From: Plastoroseomonas hellenica
GTDB taxonomy: Bacteria > Pseudomonadota > Alphaproteobacteria > Acetobacterales > Acetobacteraceae
Reading direction: 5' to 3'
Assembly: GCF_018129085.1 (NCBI RefSeq)
Contig: NZ_JAAGBB010000015.1
Coordinates: forward strand, 1 to 64,000
Length of the DNA: 64,000 nucleotides
Positions 1 through 7,487 of the stretch are shown here, in pieces. A program made the translations under genes and the position numbers. The notes below the pieces were generated by a model. The model did not search any database. It was not told where the DNA came from and was given only the letters and a program-made list of their open reading frames with translations. Each line of letters starts with the position of its first letter. Positions within the stretch are counted from its first letter, which is position 1.

Positions 1-2
1 CC

Positions 3-590
3 TTCGATCCCGCCGCCACCCGGACGGGGCCGTTCCGCCGCGCCGGCGGCGGCACCGCCGAGGCGCGCTTCATGACCGGCGTGGTGACCGCGCGCTTCGC
101 GCGAGGGGAGGACATCCACGCCGTGCGCCTGCGCTACACGACGCGGGATTTCGAGCTGCTCCTGCTGGCGCCGCGGCCCGACGGCAACCCGTCCGCCGCC
201 AGAACCCTGGTCGGCCAGGGCAAGATCCTGGAGACGCTCTCCGCCCTGCGCTTCGCGGAGGATCAGGTCGGCGTGACGCTGCCGACATTCGAAGCCAGCC
301 ATGGCGGCGACCTGCTCCCCGCGCTCCGGCGCATCACGCCGGCCTTCGACGCCAGCTACACCGGCATCACCGGGCGCGGCGTCCTGGTCAGCCAGGTGCG
401 CCAGAAGGCCGTGCTCAAGGTGGATGAGCGAGGCACCGAAGCGGCCGCGGCGACGGCGATCATCGCGCAGCGGGGCATCTCGATGCGGCCGGTCTTCCAC
501 GCCGACGCCCCCTTCCTTGCCGTCGTGCTGCATGTCCCGACCGGGCTGCACATCGTCTCCGCCCTGATCAACCTGCCGCGGTCGGCGTGA
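3..590 (+). CDS. Serpin-family serine protease inhibitor (C-terminal part, 5' end outside window)
   Basis: The frame is open from base 3, so the gene starts before the window; an ATG at 72 is internal. Just before it the frame reads FDPAATRTGPF, the serpin strand preceding the s3C region. Counting from that Met, residues 117-128 read VDERGTEAAAAT, the conserved serpin hinge (P17 Glu, P15 Gly, P14 Thr, then small residues). A reactive-centre loop follows (about residues 129-138, AIIAQRGISM), and then the distal motif VFHADAPFLAVVLH and the C-terminal strand IVSALINLP. An intact Ala-rich hinge is what inhibitory serpins need to insert the loop after cleavage. The scissile P1 residue is probably the Arg or Gly of QRG but cannot be fixed by eye. 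Cellular location is unknown because the N-terminus is missing. A papain-like peptidase gene follows at 798. Confidence 0.88.
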   Translation, partial: FDPAATRTGPFRRAGGGTAEARFMTGVVTARFARGEDIHAVRLRYTTRDFELLLLAPRPDGNPSAARTLVGQGKILETLSALRFAEDQVGVTLPTFEASHGGDLLPALRRITPAFDASYTGITGRGVLVSQVRQKAVLKVDERGTEAAAATAIIAQRGISMRPVFHADAPFLAVVLHVPTGLHIVSALINLPRSA

Positions 591-797
591 TGCGCCTCGC
601 GCGCCGGCGCGTTGTCCGGCCGTTGAGGGTCACGACGCACCGGTAGCGCGCACTGTCACGCGGCGGCGCCGGCGGCCGCATCCTTGCCGGGCCGGACCAT
701 CACAACCCTGCGTGCCCGATCGCCCCGCCCATTGCCGTGCTTGCGAACGCGGCCAGATGGACCGCGGCCGCTTGGCCGCAAGGGACAGATATCGACG

Positions 798-1430
798 ATG
801 ATCATCGAAGTGGACGTCAGGAAGTTCAATGTGGAGAAGCAGGCCGAGCCCTGGCTCTGCTGGGCGGCATCGGCGCGCGCCATCGCGCTGTATCACGGGC
901 TGGCCGCGCCCGATCAGCAGGGCCTGGGCGCGATGTTCCCCGACAAGACCCAGGGCGCTTCGCCGAAGATGGTCCTCGAATCGAAGTTCGGCATGAAGGA
1001 GCATGTCCTCTGGCAGGAGGACCGGCATGCGGTCGATGATGCGGTGAACCGCAGCCGGGAACAGGATCTGCGCGACAACCTGCGCTACCACCTCAGCGCC
1101 AAATCGGGCCCCTTCCTCTGCGGCATCACCGAGCAGCAGGACACCGCCTGGCCGCTGACCGGGCGCAGCAAGCCCTATACCTACCGGCATGCGACGCTGC
1201 TCCACCGCTTCAACACCGATACCGACGAGGTCGGCATCGCCGATCCCGCGCGTTCCGACGAGCGGGGGCGCACCATCACCGTCGGGATACCCGAGCTGAT
1301 CCGTGGCTTCCGCTACATCGAGAAGGCCGATCTCGGGCCCAATGCCGCGTCGCTGCTGCCGGCCGCGATCGGCGACATCAGCGTGCGCGCCTATCGCCTG
1401 TCCTGGTTCGAGGTCCAGAAGACGCCATAG
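798..1430 (+). CDS. Papain-like cysteine peptidase-fold protein
   Basis: A 210-residue protein starting MIIEVDVRKF. An upstream in-frame ATG at 684 would add 38 low-complexity Arg/Pro-rich residues and was not used. Residues 15-24 read QAEPWLCWAA: Gln15 and Cys21 in the spacing of the papain oxyanion-hole Gln and nucleophile, followed by Trp as in papain-like families of the AvrRpt2 and C39-like kind. The expected His is His131 (YRHATLLHRF), and Asp149 (IADP) follows a hydrophobic strand, completing a Cys-His-Asp triad. No signal peptide is visible. It could be an exported effector, a bacteriocin-type peptidase or an intracellular peptidase; substrate unknown. It lies 207 bp after the serpin gene, in the same direction. 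The fold is a motif-based assignment. Confidence 0.6.
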   Translation: MIIEVDVRKFNVEKQAEPWLCWAASARAIALYHGLAAPDQQGLGAMFPDKTQGASPKMVLESKFGMKEHVLWQEDRHAVDDAVNRSREQDLRDNLRYHLSAKSGPFLCGITEQQDTAWPLTGRSKPYTYRHATLLHRFNTDTDEVGIADPARSDERGRTITVGIPELIRGFRYIEKADLGPNAASLLPAAIGDISVRAYRLSWFEVQKTP

Positions 1431-1491
1431 GCGACAACGCCCCGATCGCAGATCCCTGCGCCCGTGCTAAAGCACGGCGCAGGAGACCGCC

Positions 1492-2130
1492 ATGATCCGC
1501 ACCGCGAACGCCGCGCGTTTCTGGGACCGCACCGCGCGCAAATACGCGGCCAGCGGGATCAGCGACATGGCGGGCTATGAGCGCACGCTGGCGCGCACGC
1601 GGCATCATCTCCGCGGCGACGAGACGGCGATCGAATTCGGATGCGGCACGGGGACGACGGCGCTCAAGCTCGCGCCCTTCCTCCGGCACATCCTGGCGAC
1701 CGACATCTCCGGCGGCATGATCGCGATCGCGCGGGAAAGGGCCGCGGCGGCAGGCCACGCCAATGCCGCCTTCGAGGTGGCAACGCCCGATGCGGCGCCC
1801 TGGCCGGATGCCAGCTTCGACGTCGTGCTCGGCTTCAACCTCCTGCACCTGGTGGCCAACAGGGAAGCGGCCCTGCGTGGCATCCATCGGCTGTTGCAGC
1901 CGGGCGGGCTGTTCATCTCCAAGACGCCGTGCCTGAAGGAGATGAACCCGCTGGTGCGGATCGCCGTGCCCGTCATGCAGGTGATCGGCAAGGCGCCCTA
2001 TGTGGCGTCCTTCTCCGTGGCCGAGCTGGAGCGCGCGATGGCGGCAGTGGGATTCGACATCATCGAACGCGCCTATCATGCTTCGCGCGGCCGGGACGCA
2101 CGGCCGTTCCTCGTGGCCAGAAAGCGGTGA
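1492..2130 (+). CDS. Class I SAM-dependent methyltransferase
   Basis: A 212-residue Rossmann-fold methyltransferase. Motif I is AIEFGCGTGTTALKLA (about residues 44-59), the acidic motif II end is ILATDIS, motif post-II holds the TPDAAPWPDASFDVVLGFNLLHLV stretch that places the substrate loop, and the C-terminal half carries RLLQPGGLFISKTP, the usual strand 5. This is the Methyltransf_11/UbiE-like type acting on small molecules in the cytoplasm; the acceptor cannot be told from the sequence. The start is an ATG behind caggagaccgcc, an acceptable ribosome binding site. Eight bases separate its stop from the next gene, so the two are probably co-transcribed. Confidence 0.85.
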   Translation: MIRTANAARFWDRTARKYAASGISDMAGYERTLARTRHHLRGDETAIEFGCGTGTTALKLAPFLRHILATDISGGMIAIARERAAAAGHANAAFEVATPDAAPWPDASFDVVLGFNLLHLVANREAALRGIHRLLQPGGLFISKTPCLKEMNPLVRIAVPVMQVIGKAPYVASFSVAELERAMAAVGFDIIERAYHASRGRDARPFLVARKR

Positions 2131-2137
2131 TGGCGAC

Positions 2138-2602
2138 ATGACGATACGCGGTTGGGCGAGCTTCGCCTGGCAGGCCGATTACGGGCAGTTCTATCTCATC
2201 GACTGCGAGGATGCCGCCTTCCGGCCGCCGACGGAGCTCACGCCCGACATGGAGCGGCGCAGCCTCTTCGTCCCGCCCACGGGGATCGTGATCTATACCA
2301 ATGACTGCCTGCAGCAGCAGGTCCGCATCCGCATCCATGGATCCGAGCCGGACCATGCGCCGGTGGAGCCGATGAGCGGCAAGCCATGGACGCGGATCGA
2401 GACGGTCGAAGCGCGCTTCCCTTCGCAGAAGTTCACGCTGTCGAGCCCGTCGATGCCCGACCCCTTGCCGTGTGGGCCCTTCTTCCTTCTCGATGCCGCC
2501 ACGGTGACGGCGCGCATCAGCTGGATGGAATTCCAGGGCAGCCGGGATGACAGCGTGCCCGTCGAGCCCGACGTGATCGAGGTCACCTTCTGGCCGCGTT
2601 AG
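2138..2602 (+). CDS. Conserved-looking hypothetical protein, possibly ComJ-like
   Basis: A 154-residue acidic soluble protein with no signal peptide and no membrane segment. ATG 2138 is chosen because it sits 8 bp after the methyltransferase stop; the open frame continues upstream inside that gene. The N-terminus FAWQADYGQFYLID, the TGIVIYTNDCLQQQVRIRIH strand and the C-terminal VIEVTFWP look like an all-beta protein. The opening weakly recalls competence protein ComJ, a nuclease inhibitor, but I cannot support that beyond a resemblance. Treat the function as unknown; the reading frame itself is well supported by high-GC codon structure and by the tight spacing to its neighbour. Confidence 0.6.
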   Translation: MTIRGWASFAWQADYGQFYLIDCEDAAFRPPTELTPDMERRSLFVPPTGIVIYTNDCLQQQVRIRIHGSEPDHAPVEPMSGKPWTRIETVEARFPSQKFTLSSPSMPDPLPCGPFFLLDAATVTARISWMEFQGSRDDSVPVEPDVIEVTFWPR

Positions 2603-2660
2603 AGCGTGATGACTTGAAGCGGAATCGCCGAAAAGTCTGGCAGGAAGAGGAGGAACGCCC

Positions 2661-3749
2661 ATGCCCGCCATCGCCCGCATCGAGGCCGGCCATTACCGCA
2701 TCCCGCTGCCGGAGGTGCTGAGCGACAGCACCCATGGCGCCATCCCCGCCTTCGAGCTCATCACCTGCCGCGTCTTCGATGCCGAGGGTGCGGAGGGCAT
2801 GGGCTACACCTACACCGTCGGGCGCAATGGCGGCGCCATCCGCCACATCCTGGCCGAGGAGATCGCGGAGATCGCCGCCGGCGCAGATGCCGACCTGACC
2901 GAGGCGCTGTGGCGCCGCGTCTGGTGGGCGCTGCATTACGGCGGCCGCGGCGGGCCGGCGGTGCTGGCGCAATCCGCCTTCGACATCGCGCTCTGGGACC
3001 TCAAGGCGAAGCGCGCGGGATGCGCGCTGTGGCGGCTGCTCGGCGGGCATGATCCGCGCGTGCCCTGCTATGCCGGGGGCATCGACCTCGACCTCTCCGT
3101 CGATGCGCTGCTGCGCCAGACCGAGGGCAACCTGGCGCGCGGCTTCCGCGCCATCAAGATGAAGGTCGGCCGTCCCCGGCTCGCGGAGGATGTGGAGAAG
3201 CTGAAGGCGATGCGCGCGCATCTCGGTCCGGGCTTCCCGCTGATGGTCGACGCCAACATGCGCTGGACGGCGGATGAGGCGATCCGCGCCGCCCGCGCCT
3301 TCGCCCCCTTCGATCCCTATTGGCTGGAAGAGCCGGTGGTGCCGGAGGATGTCGCGGGGCATGCGCGCGTGCTGCGGGAGGGTGGCCTGCCCGTGGCCTC
3401 CGGGGAGAACCTGCGCTCGCTCTGGGAATTCCAGGCGCTGATCGCGGCGGGCGGCGTCTCCTTCCCGGAGCCGGACGTGACCAATTGCGGCGGCGTGACC
3501 AGCTTCATGAAGGTGGCGCGGCTGGCGGAGGCCTTCCAGCTTCCGGTCACCAGCCATGGCGCGCACGACATCACCGTGCAGCTCCTGGCCGCCTGCCCGA
3601 ACCGTTCCTTCCTGGAGGCGCATGGCTTCGGGCTGGAGCGCATCATCGCGGAGCCGCTGCGGATGGAGGAGGGCTGCGCCATCGCGCCGGACCGGCCGGG
3701 GCATGGCGTGGCCTTCGATTGGGACGCGCTGGCGGCACTCCGCGCCTGA
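2661..3749 (+). CDS. Mandelate racemase/muconate lactonizing enzyme family protein
   Basis: A 362-residue enolase-superfamily enzyme, normal length for the family. The barrel catalytic residues are all visible: Lys166 and Lys168 (AIKMKVG), metal ligands Asp197 (VDANM), Glu223 (WLEEP) and Glu249 (ASGENL), and the Asp272 (PDVTNCGG)-His299 (VTSHGAHD) dyad typical of the mandelate racemase subgroup. Such enzymes abstract an alpha proton from a carboxylate, commonly an acid sugar or hydroxy acid, with Mg2+; the exact substrate is not predictable. A strong ribosome binding site (gaggagg) precedes ATG 2661. It is followed 70 bp downstream by an SDR gene and may form a two-gene carboxylate/sugar-acid pathway with it. 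Confidence 0.9.
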   Translation: MPAIARIEAGHYRIPLPEVLSDSTHGAIPAFELITCRVFDAEGAEGMGYTYTVGRNGGAIRHILAEEIAEIAAGADADLTEALWRRVWWALHYGGRGGPAVLAQSAFDIALWDLKAKRAGCALWRLLGGHDPRVPCYAGGIDLDLSVDALLRQTEGNLARGFRAIKMKVGRPRLAEDVEKLKAMRAHLGPGFPLMVDANMRWTADEAIRAARAFAPFDPYWLEEPVVPEDVAGHARVLREGGLPVASGENLRSLWEFQALIAAGGVSFPEPDVTNCGGVTSFMKVARLAEAFQLPVTSHGAHDITVQLLAACPNRSFLEAHGFGLERIIAEPLRMEEGCAIAPDRPGHGVAFDWDALAALRA

Positions 3750-3819
3750 CCTTGGCCGATCGCGAACAGGGCCGATATCGAGGCGCAGCATCAGGCGCGC
3801 CGAAGGGGAGAGACAGTCG

Positions 3820-4524
3820 ATGGCAGCGGAGAAGGTGGCGGTGGTGACCGCGGGTGGCAGCGGCATGGGGGCGGCGGCGGCGCGCCGGCTGGCGGCGGAT
3901 GGCTTCCGCATCGCCATCCTTTCCTCCTCGGGCAAGGGCGAGGCGCTGGCCAAGGAGCTCGGCGGCCTCGGCATCACCGGCTCCAACCAGTCGCCGGAGG
4001 ATCTCGAGCGCCTGTTCGATGCGGTGATGCGCCGCTGGGGCCGCGTCGATATCCTCGTCAACAGCGCCGGGCATGGGCCGCGGGCGCCGCTGCTCGACAT
4101 CACCGACGCGCAATGGCATGCGGGCCTCGATGTCTACCTGATGAACGTGATCCGCCCGACCCGGCTGGTGACGCCGATCATGCAGGCGCAGAAGGGCGGC
4201 GCGATCATCAACATCTCGACCGCCTGGGCCTTCGAGCCGAGCCCGATGTTCCCGACCTCGGCGGTGTTCCGCGCCGGGCTCGCCGCCTTTACCAAGCTCT
4301 TCGCCGACACCTATGCGGCGGAGAACCTGCGCATGAACAACATCCTGCCGGGCTGGATCGACAGCCTGCCCGCGACCGAGGAGCGGCGGCGCAGCGTCCC
4401 CATGCAGCGCTACGGCACGGAGCAGGAGATCGCGGCGACCGTCGCCTTCCTCGCCTCGGAGGGTGCCGGCTACATCACCGGCCAGAACATCCGGGTCGAT
4501 GGCGGGATGACCCGCGCGGTATGA
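3820..4524 (+). CDS. SDR-family oxidoreductase with a non-canonical active site
   Basis: A 234-residue short-chain dehydrogenase/reductase fold: TAGGSGMG nucleotide-binding turn at residues 10-17, the NSAG motif at 81-84, Ser133 in NISTAW, and the C-terminal GYITGQNIRVDGG. The start ATG 3820 follows ggggagagacagtcg; the frame is open further upstream inside the previous gene, so that part was discarded. The Tyr-x-x-x-Lys catalytic pair is absent: the aligned positions read TSAVFRAG, giving Ser147 and Arg151. The rest of the fold is intact, so this is either a divergent enzyme using other residues or a non-catalytic binding protein. It lies 70 bp after the enolase-superfamily gene, in the same orientation. 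Confidence 0.8.
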   Translation: MAAEKVAVVTAGGSGMGAAAARRLAADGFRIAILSSSGKGEALAKELGGLGITGSNQSPEDLERLFDAVMRRWGRVDILVNSAGHGPRAPLLDITDAQWHAGLDVYLMNVIRPTRLVTPIMQAQKGGAIINISTAWAFEPSPMFPTSAVFRAGLAAFTKLFADTYAAENLRMNNILPGWIDSLPATEERRRSVPMQRYGTEQEIAATVAFLASEGAGYITGQNIRVDGGMTRAV

Positions 4525-4537
4525 CGCCGCGCCGGGT

Positions 4538-4588
4538 CAGAGCCCGTTTGGAAATGGCGGCCCGCAGCTATTTTCAAACGGGCTCTCA
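4538..4588. repeat. Short inverted repeat between convergent genes, related to the 165-bp repeat family
   Basis: Perfect 12-bp arms AGAGCCCGTTTG (4539-4550) and its complement (4575-4586) enclose 24 bases. It sits between two convergently transcribed genes and can act as a bidirectional terminator. Its outer ends (TGAGAG... and TTTGGAAATGGCGG) resemble those of the longer elements at 48851 and 52506, so it may be an internally deleted copy. The TGA of the minus-strand gene lies in its right end. Confidence 0.65.
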
Positions 4589-4894
4589 GGTCGCGAGGCC
4601 GGAGAGATAGGGCTGCGCCGCGCGCAGCGCCGGCCCGCATTCCGGCACCTCCGCGCCGAGCACGGCGTCATAGCGCGTCAGGCCGGTCCAGAGCCGGAGC
4701 GCCGTCACCACGCCATGGACCGGGGCCTCGCTGTAGCGATCGGCGAGCGCCGGGCCGGCCGCCGCGATGCAGGTCGTGACCTGCTGGATGACCGCGGGCG
4801 GCGCCGCGAGCTGGCGCAGGCGCTCGGCGAGCTGCGCCTGCGCGGGTTCGACGACGAGCCAGGTGACGAGCGTGAAAAACAGGTCGCGGATCAT
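4586..4894 (-). CDS. Small hypothetical protein
   Basis: A 102-residue protein starting MIRDLFFTLVTW. ATG at 4894 is preferred over an upstream in-frame Met because GGAAGGGAAG lies just before it. The first 18 residues are hydrophobic and end in VVEPAQAQ, which could be a membrane anchor or weak signal sequence; the rest is mostly helical with paired cysteines (TTCIAAAG and VPECGP). I do not recognise a family. The stop codon coincides with the end of an inverted repeat shared with the downstream spacer. Confidence 0.5.
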   Translation of the reverse strand: MIRDLFFTLVTWLVVEPAQAQLAERLRQLAAPPAVIQQVTTCIAAAGPALADRYSEAPVHGVVTALRLWTGLTRYDAVLGAEVPECGPALRAAQPYLSGLAT

Positions 4895-5061
4895 GGCGGC
4901 TTCCCTTCCGGCACCGGTGTCGCCGCGATCCGACATCGCACAAGTGCCGGAAGGCTTGCGCCAGAGGGGCCCGGACCGGTCTCTCTCGGCGGTCATCTGG
5001 GCAGCGGCGCCATCGCCGTCAAGCAATGGCTGCGTGACCGCGCGGCGCCGCGCCCCCTGGA

Positions 5062-5544
5062 TCAGAGCTTGCCCCCAGCGACCAGCTCCCGCGTGCGCCT
5101 CAGCGTTGACAGCAGCGCGGCCTTGTAGCCGTCGGCGCTGTCGAACTGGGCCTGCTCGGCCCGCTCCTCGGGACCGCCGGGCTCTTTCCCGCGCAGGCCG
5201 AGATAGCAGTAGAAGCGAAGCTGCAGATCGCCAGCCTCGTCTTCGTACAGCGCGTTGACGATCGCACCTTCGCGCGGACCAGTGGCCTGGAAGAAGGTGA
5301 CCTTGGTCTCGGGCTCGAGGGTGATGATCTCGCGCAACTCGGCGCCGGCGATCGTGGCTTCGCGCACGAAATGGGTCGCGCTTTCCTCCACGACATCGCA
5401 GCGGGTGCAGAGGCCGGGCGGCAGGAACAGGCGGGCGTCGCGGGCCTTGAGCTCCAGGCCTGCCCAGACCTGCGCACGCGTCAGCCTGGTCTCGCCTTGC
5501 GGGTTCACGGGAATGGTGGCTGTCGAATAGATCATGGTCGTCAT
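5062..5544 (-). CDS. DUF1857/AtaL-like SRPBCC-fold protein
   Basis: A 160-residue protein resembling the DUF1857 (AtaL-like) family, a START/SRPBCC-type helix-grip fold: LTRAQVWAGLELKARDA at the N-terminus, REIITLEPETKVTFFQ in the middle, and a C-terminal helix with YKAALLSTLRRTRELV. Members are small cytoplasmic proteins found alone or fused with biosynthetic enzymes; a ligand-binding role is likely but the ligand is unknown. The gene lies 25 bp downstream of the NmrA-type gene on the same strand, so the two are probably one transcript controlled from the LysR divergent promoter. An alternative ATG at 5535 would shorten it by three residues. Confidence 0.8.
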   Translation of the reverse strand: MTTMIYSTATIPVNPQGETRLTRAQVWAGLELKARDARLFLPPGLCTRCDVVEESATHFVREATIAGAELREIITLEPETKVTFFQATGPREGAIVNALYEDEAGDLQLRFYCYLGLRGKEPGGPEERAEQAQFDSADGYKAALLSTLRRTRELVAGGKL

Positions 5545-5569
5545 CCTTGCTGCGGGTGGTGTCCGGGGC

Positions 5570-6451
5570 TCAGGCCGATTGCGCGGCGGTCGCGGCGATC
5601 TGCGTCGCGAAGTCGCGGTAGGCGTGCAGCGGGCGGCCCAGGATCCTGGTCAGGCGCTCGACGTCGCCGGCTTCCGGGATCATGCCGTCGCCAACGTAGC
5701 GCTCGGCCATCAGGCGCATCTCATAGGCCATCCACTTCGGCATGATGTTGGCCAGGTTCTGTTCGAAGCCGGCGGGATCGTCGCCGCCATAGGTTACCGG
5801 GCGGCCCAGGACCTCGGACCAGATGGCCGCCGCGTCCGGGCCCGTCAGCGTCGCGGGGCCGACCAGGTTGATGGTTTCGATCGGCAGCTTGCCCGCTGCC
5901 TGATCGCGACGGATCAGCTCGATCGCCGCGACCTCCGCGATGTCGCGGGCATCGACCATGGCGATGCCCTTGCCGCCGATCGGCATGGGATAGACGCCGT
6001 GGTTCAAGATGACGTCCTTGATCATCAGCTCGTTGTCGATGAAGTAGGCCGGACGCAGGATGGTGGCGCTGAAGCCCATCTGTTCGATCATCCGCTCGGC
6101 GCCCAGCTTGACCGCGAAGTGCGGCACGTTCGCCCAGCGGTCGCTGTGGATCACCGACACGTAGACGACCCGCTCGACGCCTGACTCGCGGGCGACGTTC
6201 AGCGCGATGAGCGCCTGGGTGAATTCGTCGGCCGCCACCGCGTTGAGCAGGAACAAGGTGCGGACGCCGGTGAAGGCGGTGCGCAGCGCGTCGATGTCGA
6301 GCAGCTCGCCCTGCACGACCTGCACGCCGGCGGGGAAGCCGGCCTTCGCGGGATCGCGGGTGAGGACACGCACGGCGGCGCCGCGCGCGACGAGTTGCTG
6401 GACGACGTGGCGGCCGACACGGCCGGTGGCGCCGGTGACGAGGATGGTCAT
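5570..6451 (-). CDS. NmrA-like NAD(P)-binding protein
   Basis: A 293-residue atypical SDR of the NmrA/azoreductase-like type. The N-terminus has the GATGRVGRHVV nucleotide loop (residues 7-17), followed by RVLTRDPAKAGFPAGVQVVQGELLD, the typical arginine after strand 2 for NADP(H). The Ser-Tyr-Lys set is replaced by YVSVIHSD and the HFAVKLGAE segment, as usual for this subfamily. Members act either as redox sensors or as quinone/azo-dye reductases. The gene is transcribed divergently from a LysR regulator at 6543 (92 bp spacer), the classic arrangement of a LysR target. The DUF1857 gene follows. Confidence 0.88.
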   Translation of the reverse strand: MTILVTGATGRVGRHVVQQLVARGAAVRVLTRDPAKAGFPAGVQVVQGELLDIDALRTAFTGVRTLFLLNAVAADEFTQALIALNVARESGVERVVYVSVIHSDRWANVPHFAVKLGAERMIEQMGFSATILRPAYFIDNELMIKDVILNHGVYPMPIGGKGIAMVDARDIAEVAAIELIRRDQAAGKLPIETINLVGPATLTGPDAAAIWSEVLGRPVTYGGDDPAGFEQNLANIMPKWMAYEMRLMAERYVGDGMIPEAGDVERLTRILGRPLHAYRDFATQIAATAAQSA

Positions 6452-6542
6452 GAGGAAATCTCCGGGGTTCGAGTGACGCCCGGAAGATCAGTGATCCACA
6501 TGGTGACCGATAGGCGCTATATCTGGACGCACCGTCTCACTG

Positions 6543-7445
6543 GTGGAACGCATGGACTTGCTCGCCCTCGCCGATTTCAACCTGGTCGCCCGGCATGGCG
6601 GGTTCGGCCGCGCTGCCCGCGCCGCGGCGCGCCCCAAGGCGACCCTGTCGCGCCGGGTCGCCGAGCTCGAGGCCAGCCTCGGCTTGCGCCTGTTCGAGCG
6701 CGGCGGACGGACGCTGAAGCTCAGCGAGGAAGGTCGGGCGCTCTCTGAGCGGACGGCCGCGCTGCTCACCGAGATCGACGAGACCGCGGCGGCGATCGCT
6801 TCCGGCGGGAGCACCCCGCGGGGGCGGCTGCGGATCAGCGCGCCCCTGCTGTTCTCGCAGGCCGCGATGGGCAAGCTGGCCGCCGGGTTCGCCATGCAAT
6901 TCCCGGACGTCCGGCTCGAGGTGACGACGGAAGACCGGAGCGTCGACATGATCGAGGAGGGCTACGACCTCGCGATCCGCGTGAACCCGGACCCGGACGC
7001 GACGCTCGTCGGGCGCGCCTTTCTGCACGATCGCCTGGTGGTGGTGGCCAGCCCTGCCCTGGCGCGGCGGACGGACGGCTCAGCCGCGGCCGCCGTCGTG
7101 CGGGGGCCAGCGACAGGGCCGGAGGTCTGGAAAGTCTCGACCCCGACGGGCCGTTCGACCATCCCGGTGGAGCCCACCCTGAGCCTGTCGTCGATGATCA
7201 TGGTGCGGGACGCGGTCCGGGCGGGCGCCGGCGCAGGGCGCCTGCCGGTGTCGCTGGTCAGCCAGGACCTGATGGCTGGCCGCCTGGTCAGTTGGGGCGA
7301 TGTCGACGGGCCGGAGATCACGCTCTGGGCGCTCTACCCGTCGCGCCGCCTGCTGAGCGCCCGGGTCTCGGCTTTCCTTGAATATCTCAAGACTGCCTTC
7401 CCAACGGGAGCGCCGGACGAACTCGCCGCCTATGTCGGCGGGTGA
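6543..7445 (+). CDS. LysR-family transcriptional regulator
   Basis: A 300-residue LysR-type regulator. The winged helix spans about residues 5-63 (DFNLVARHGGFGRAARAA, then RRVAELEASLGLRLFERGGRTLKLSEEG). The effector domain starts at RGRLRISAPLLF and includes YDLAIRVN, which belongs to the CrgA/AaeR-like group. The effector is unknown. It most likely controls the divergent NmrA/DUF1857 pair; the 92-bp spacer contains a GTGATCCACATGGTGAC near-palindrome at about 6490 that could be a binding site. ATG 6543 matches the common short N-terminus of the family; a second Met four residues on is possible. Confidence 0.92.
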   Translation: MERMDLLALADFNLVARHGGFGRAARAAARPKATLSRRVAELEASLGLRLFERGGRTLKLSEEGRALSERTAALLTEIDETAAAIASGGSTPRGRLRISAPLLFSQAAMGKLAAGFAMQFPDVRLEVTTEDRSVDMIEEGYDLAIRVNPDPDATLVGRAFLHDRLVVVASPALARRTDGSAAAAVVRGPATGPEVWKVSTPTGRSTIPVEPTLSLSSMIMVRDAVRAGAGAGRLPVSLVSQDLMAGRLVSWGDVDGPEITLWALYPSRRLLSARVSAFLEYLKTAFPTGAPDELAAYVGG

Positions 7446-7487
7446 GATGGCTCTGATGGGAAGACACCAAGCGCGAGGTTCTGACCA

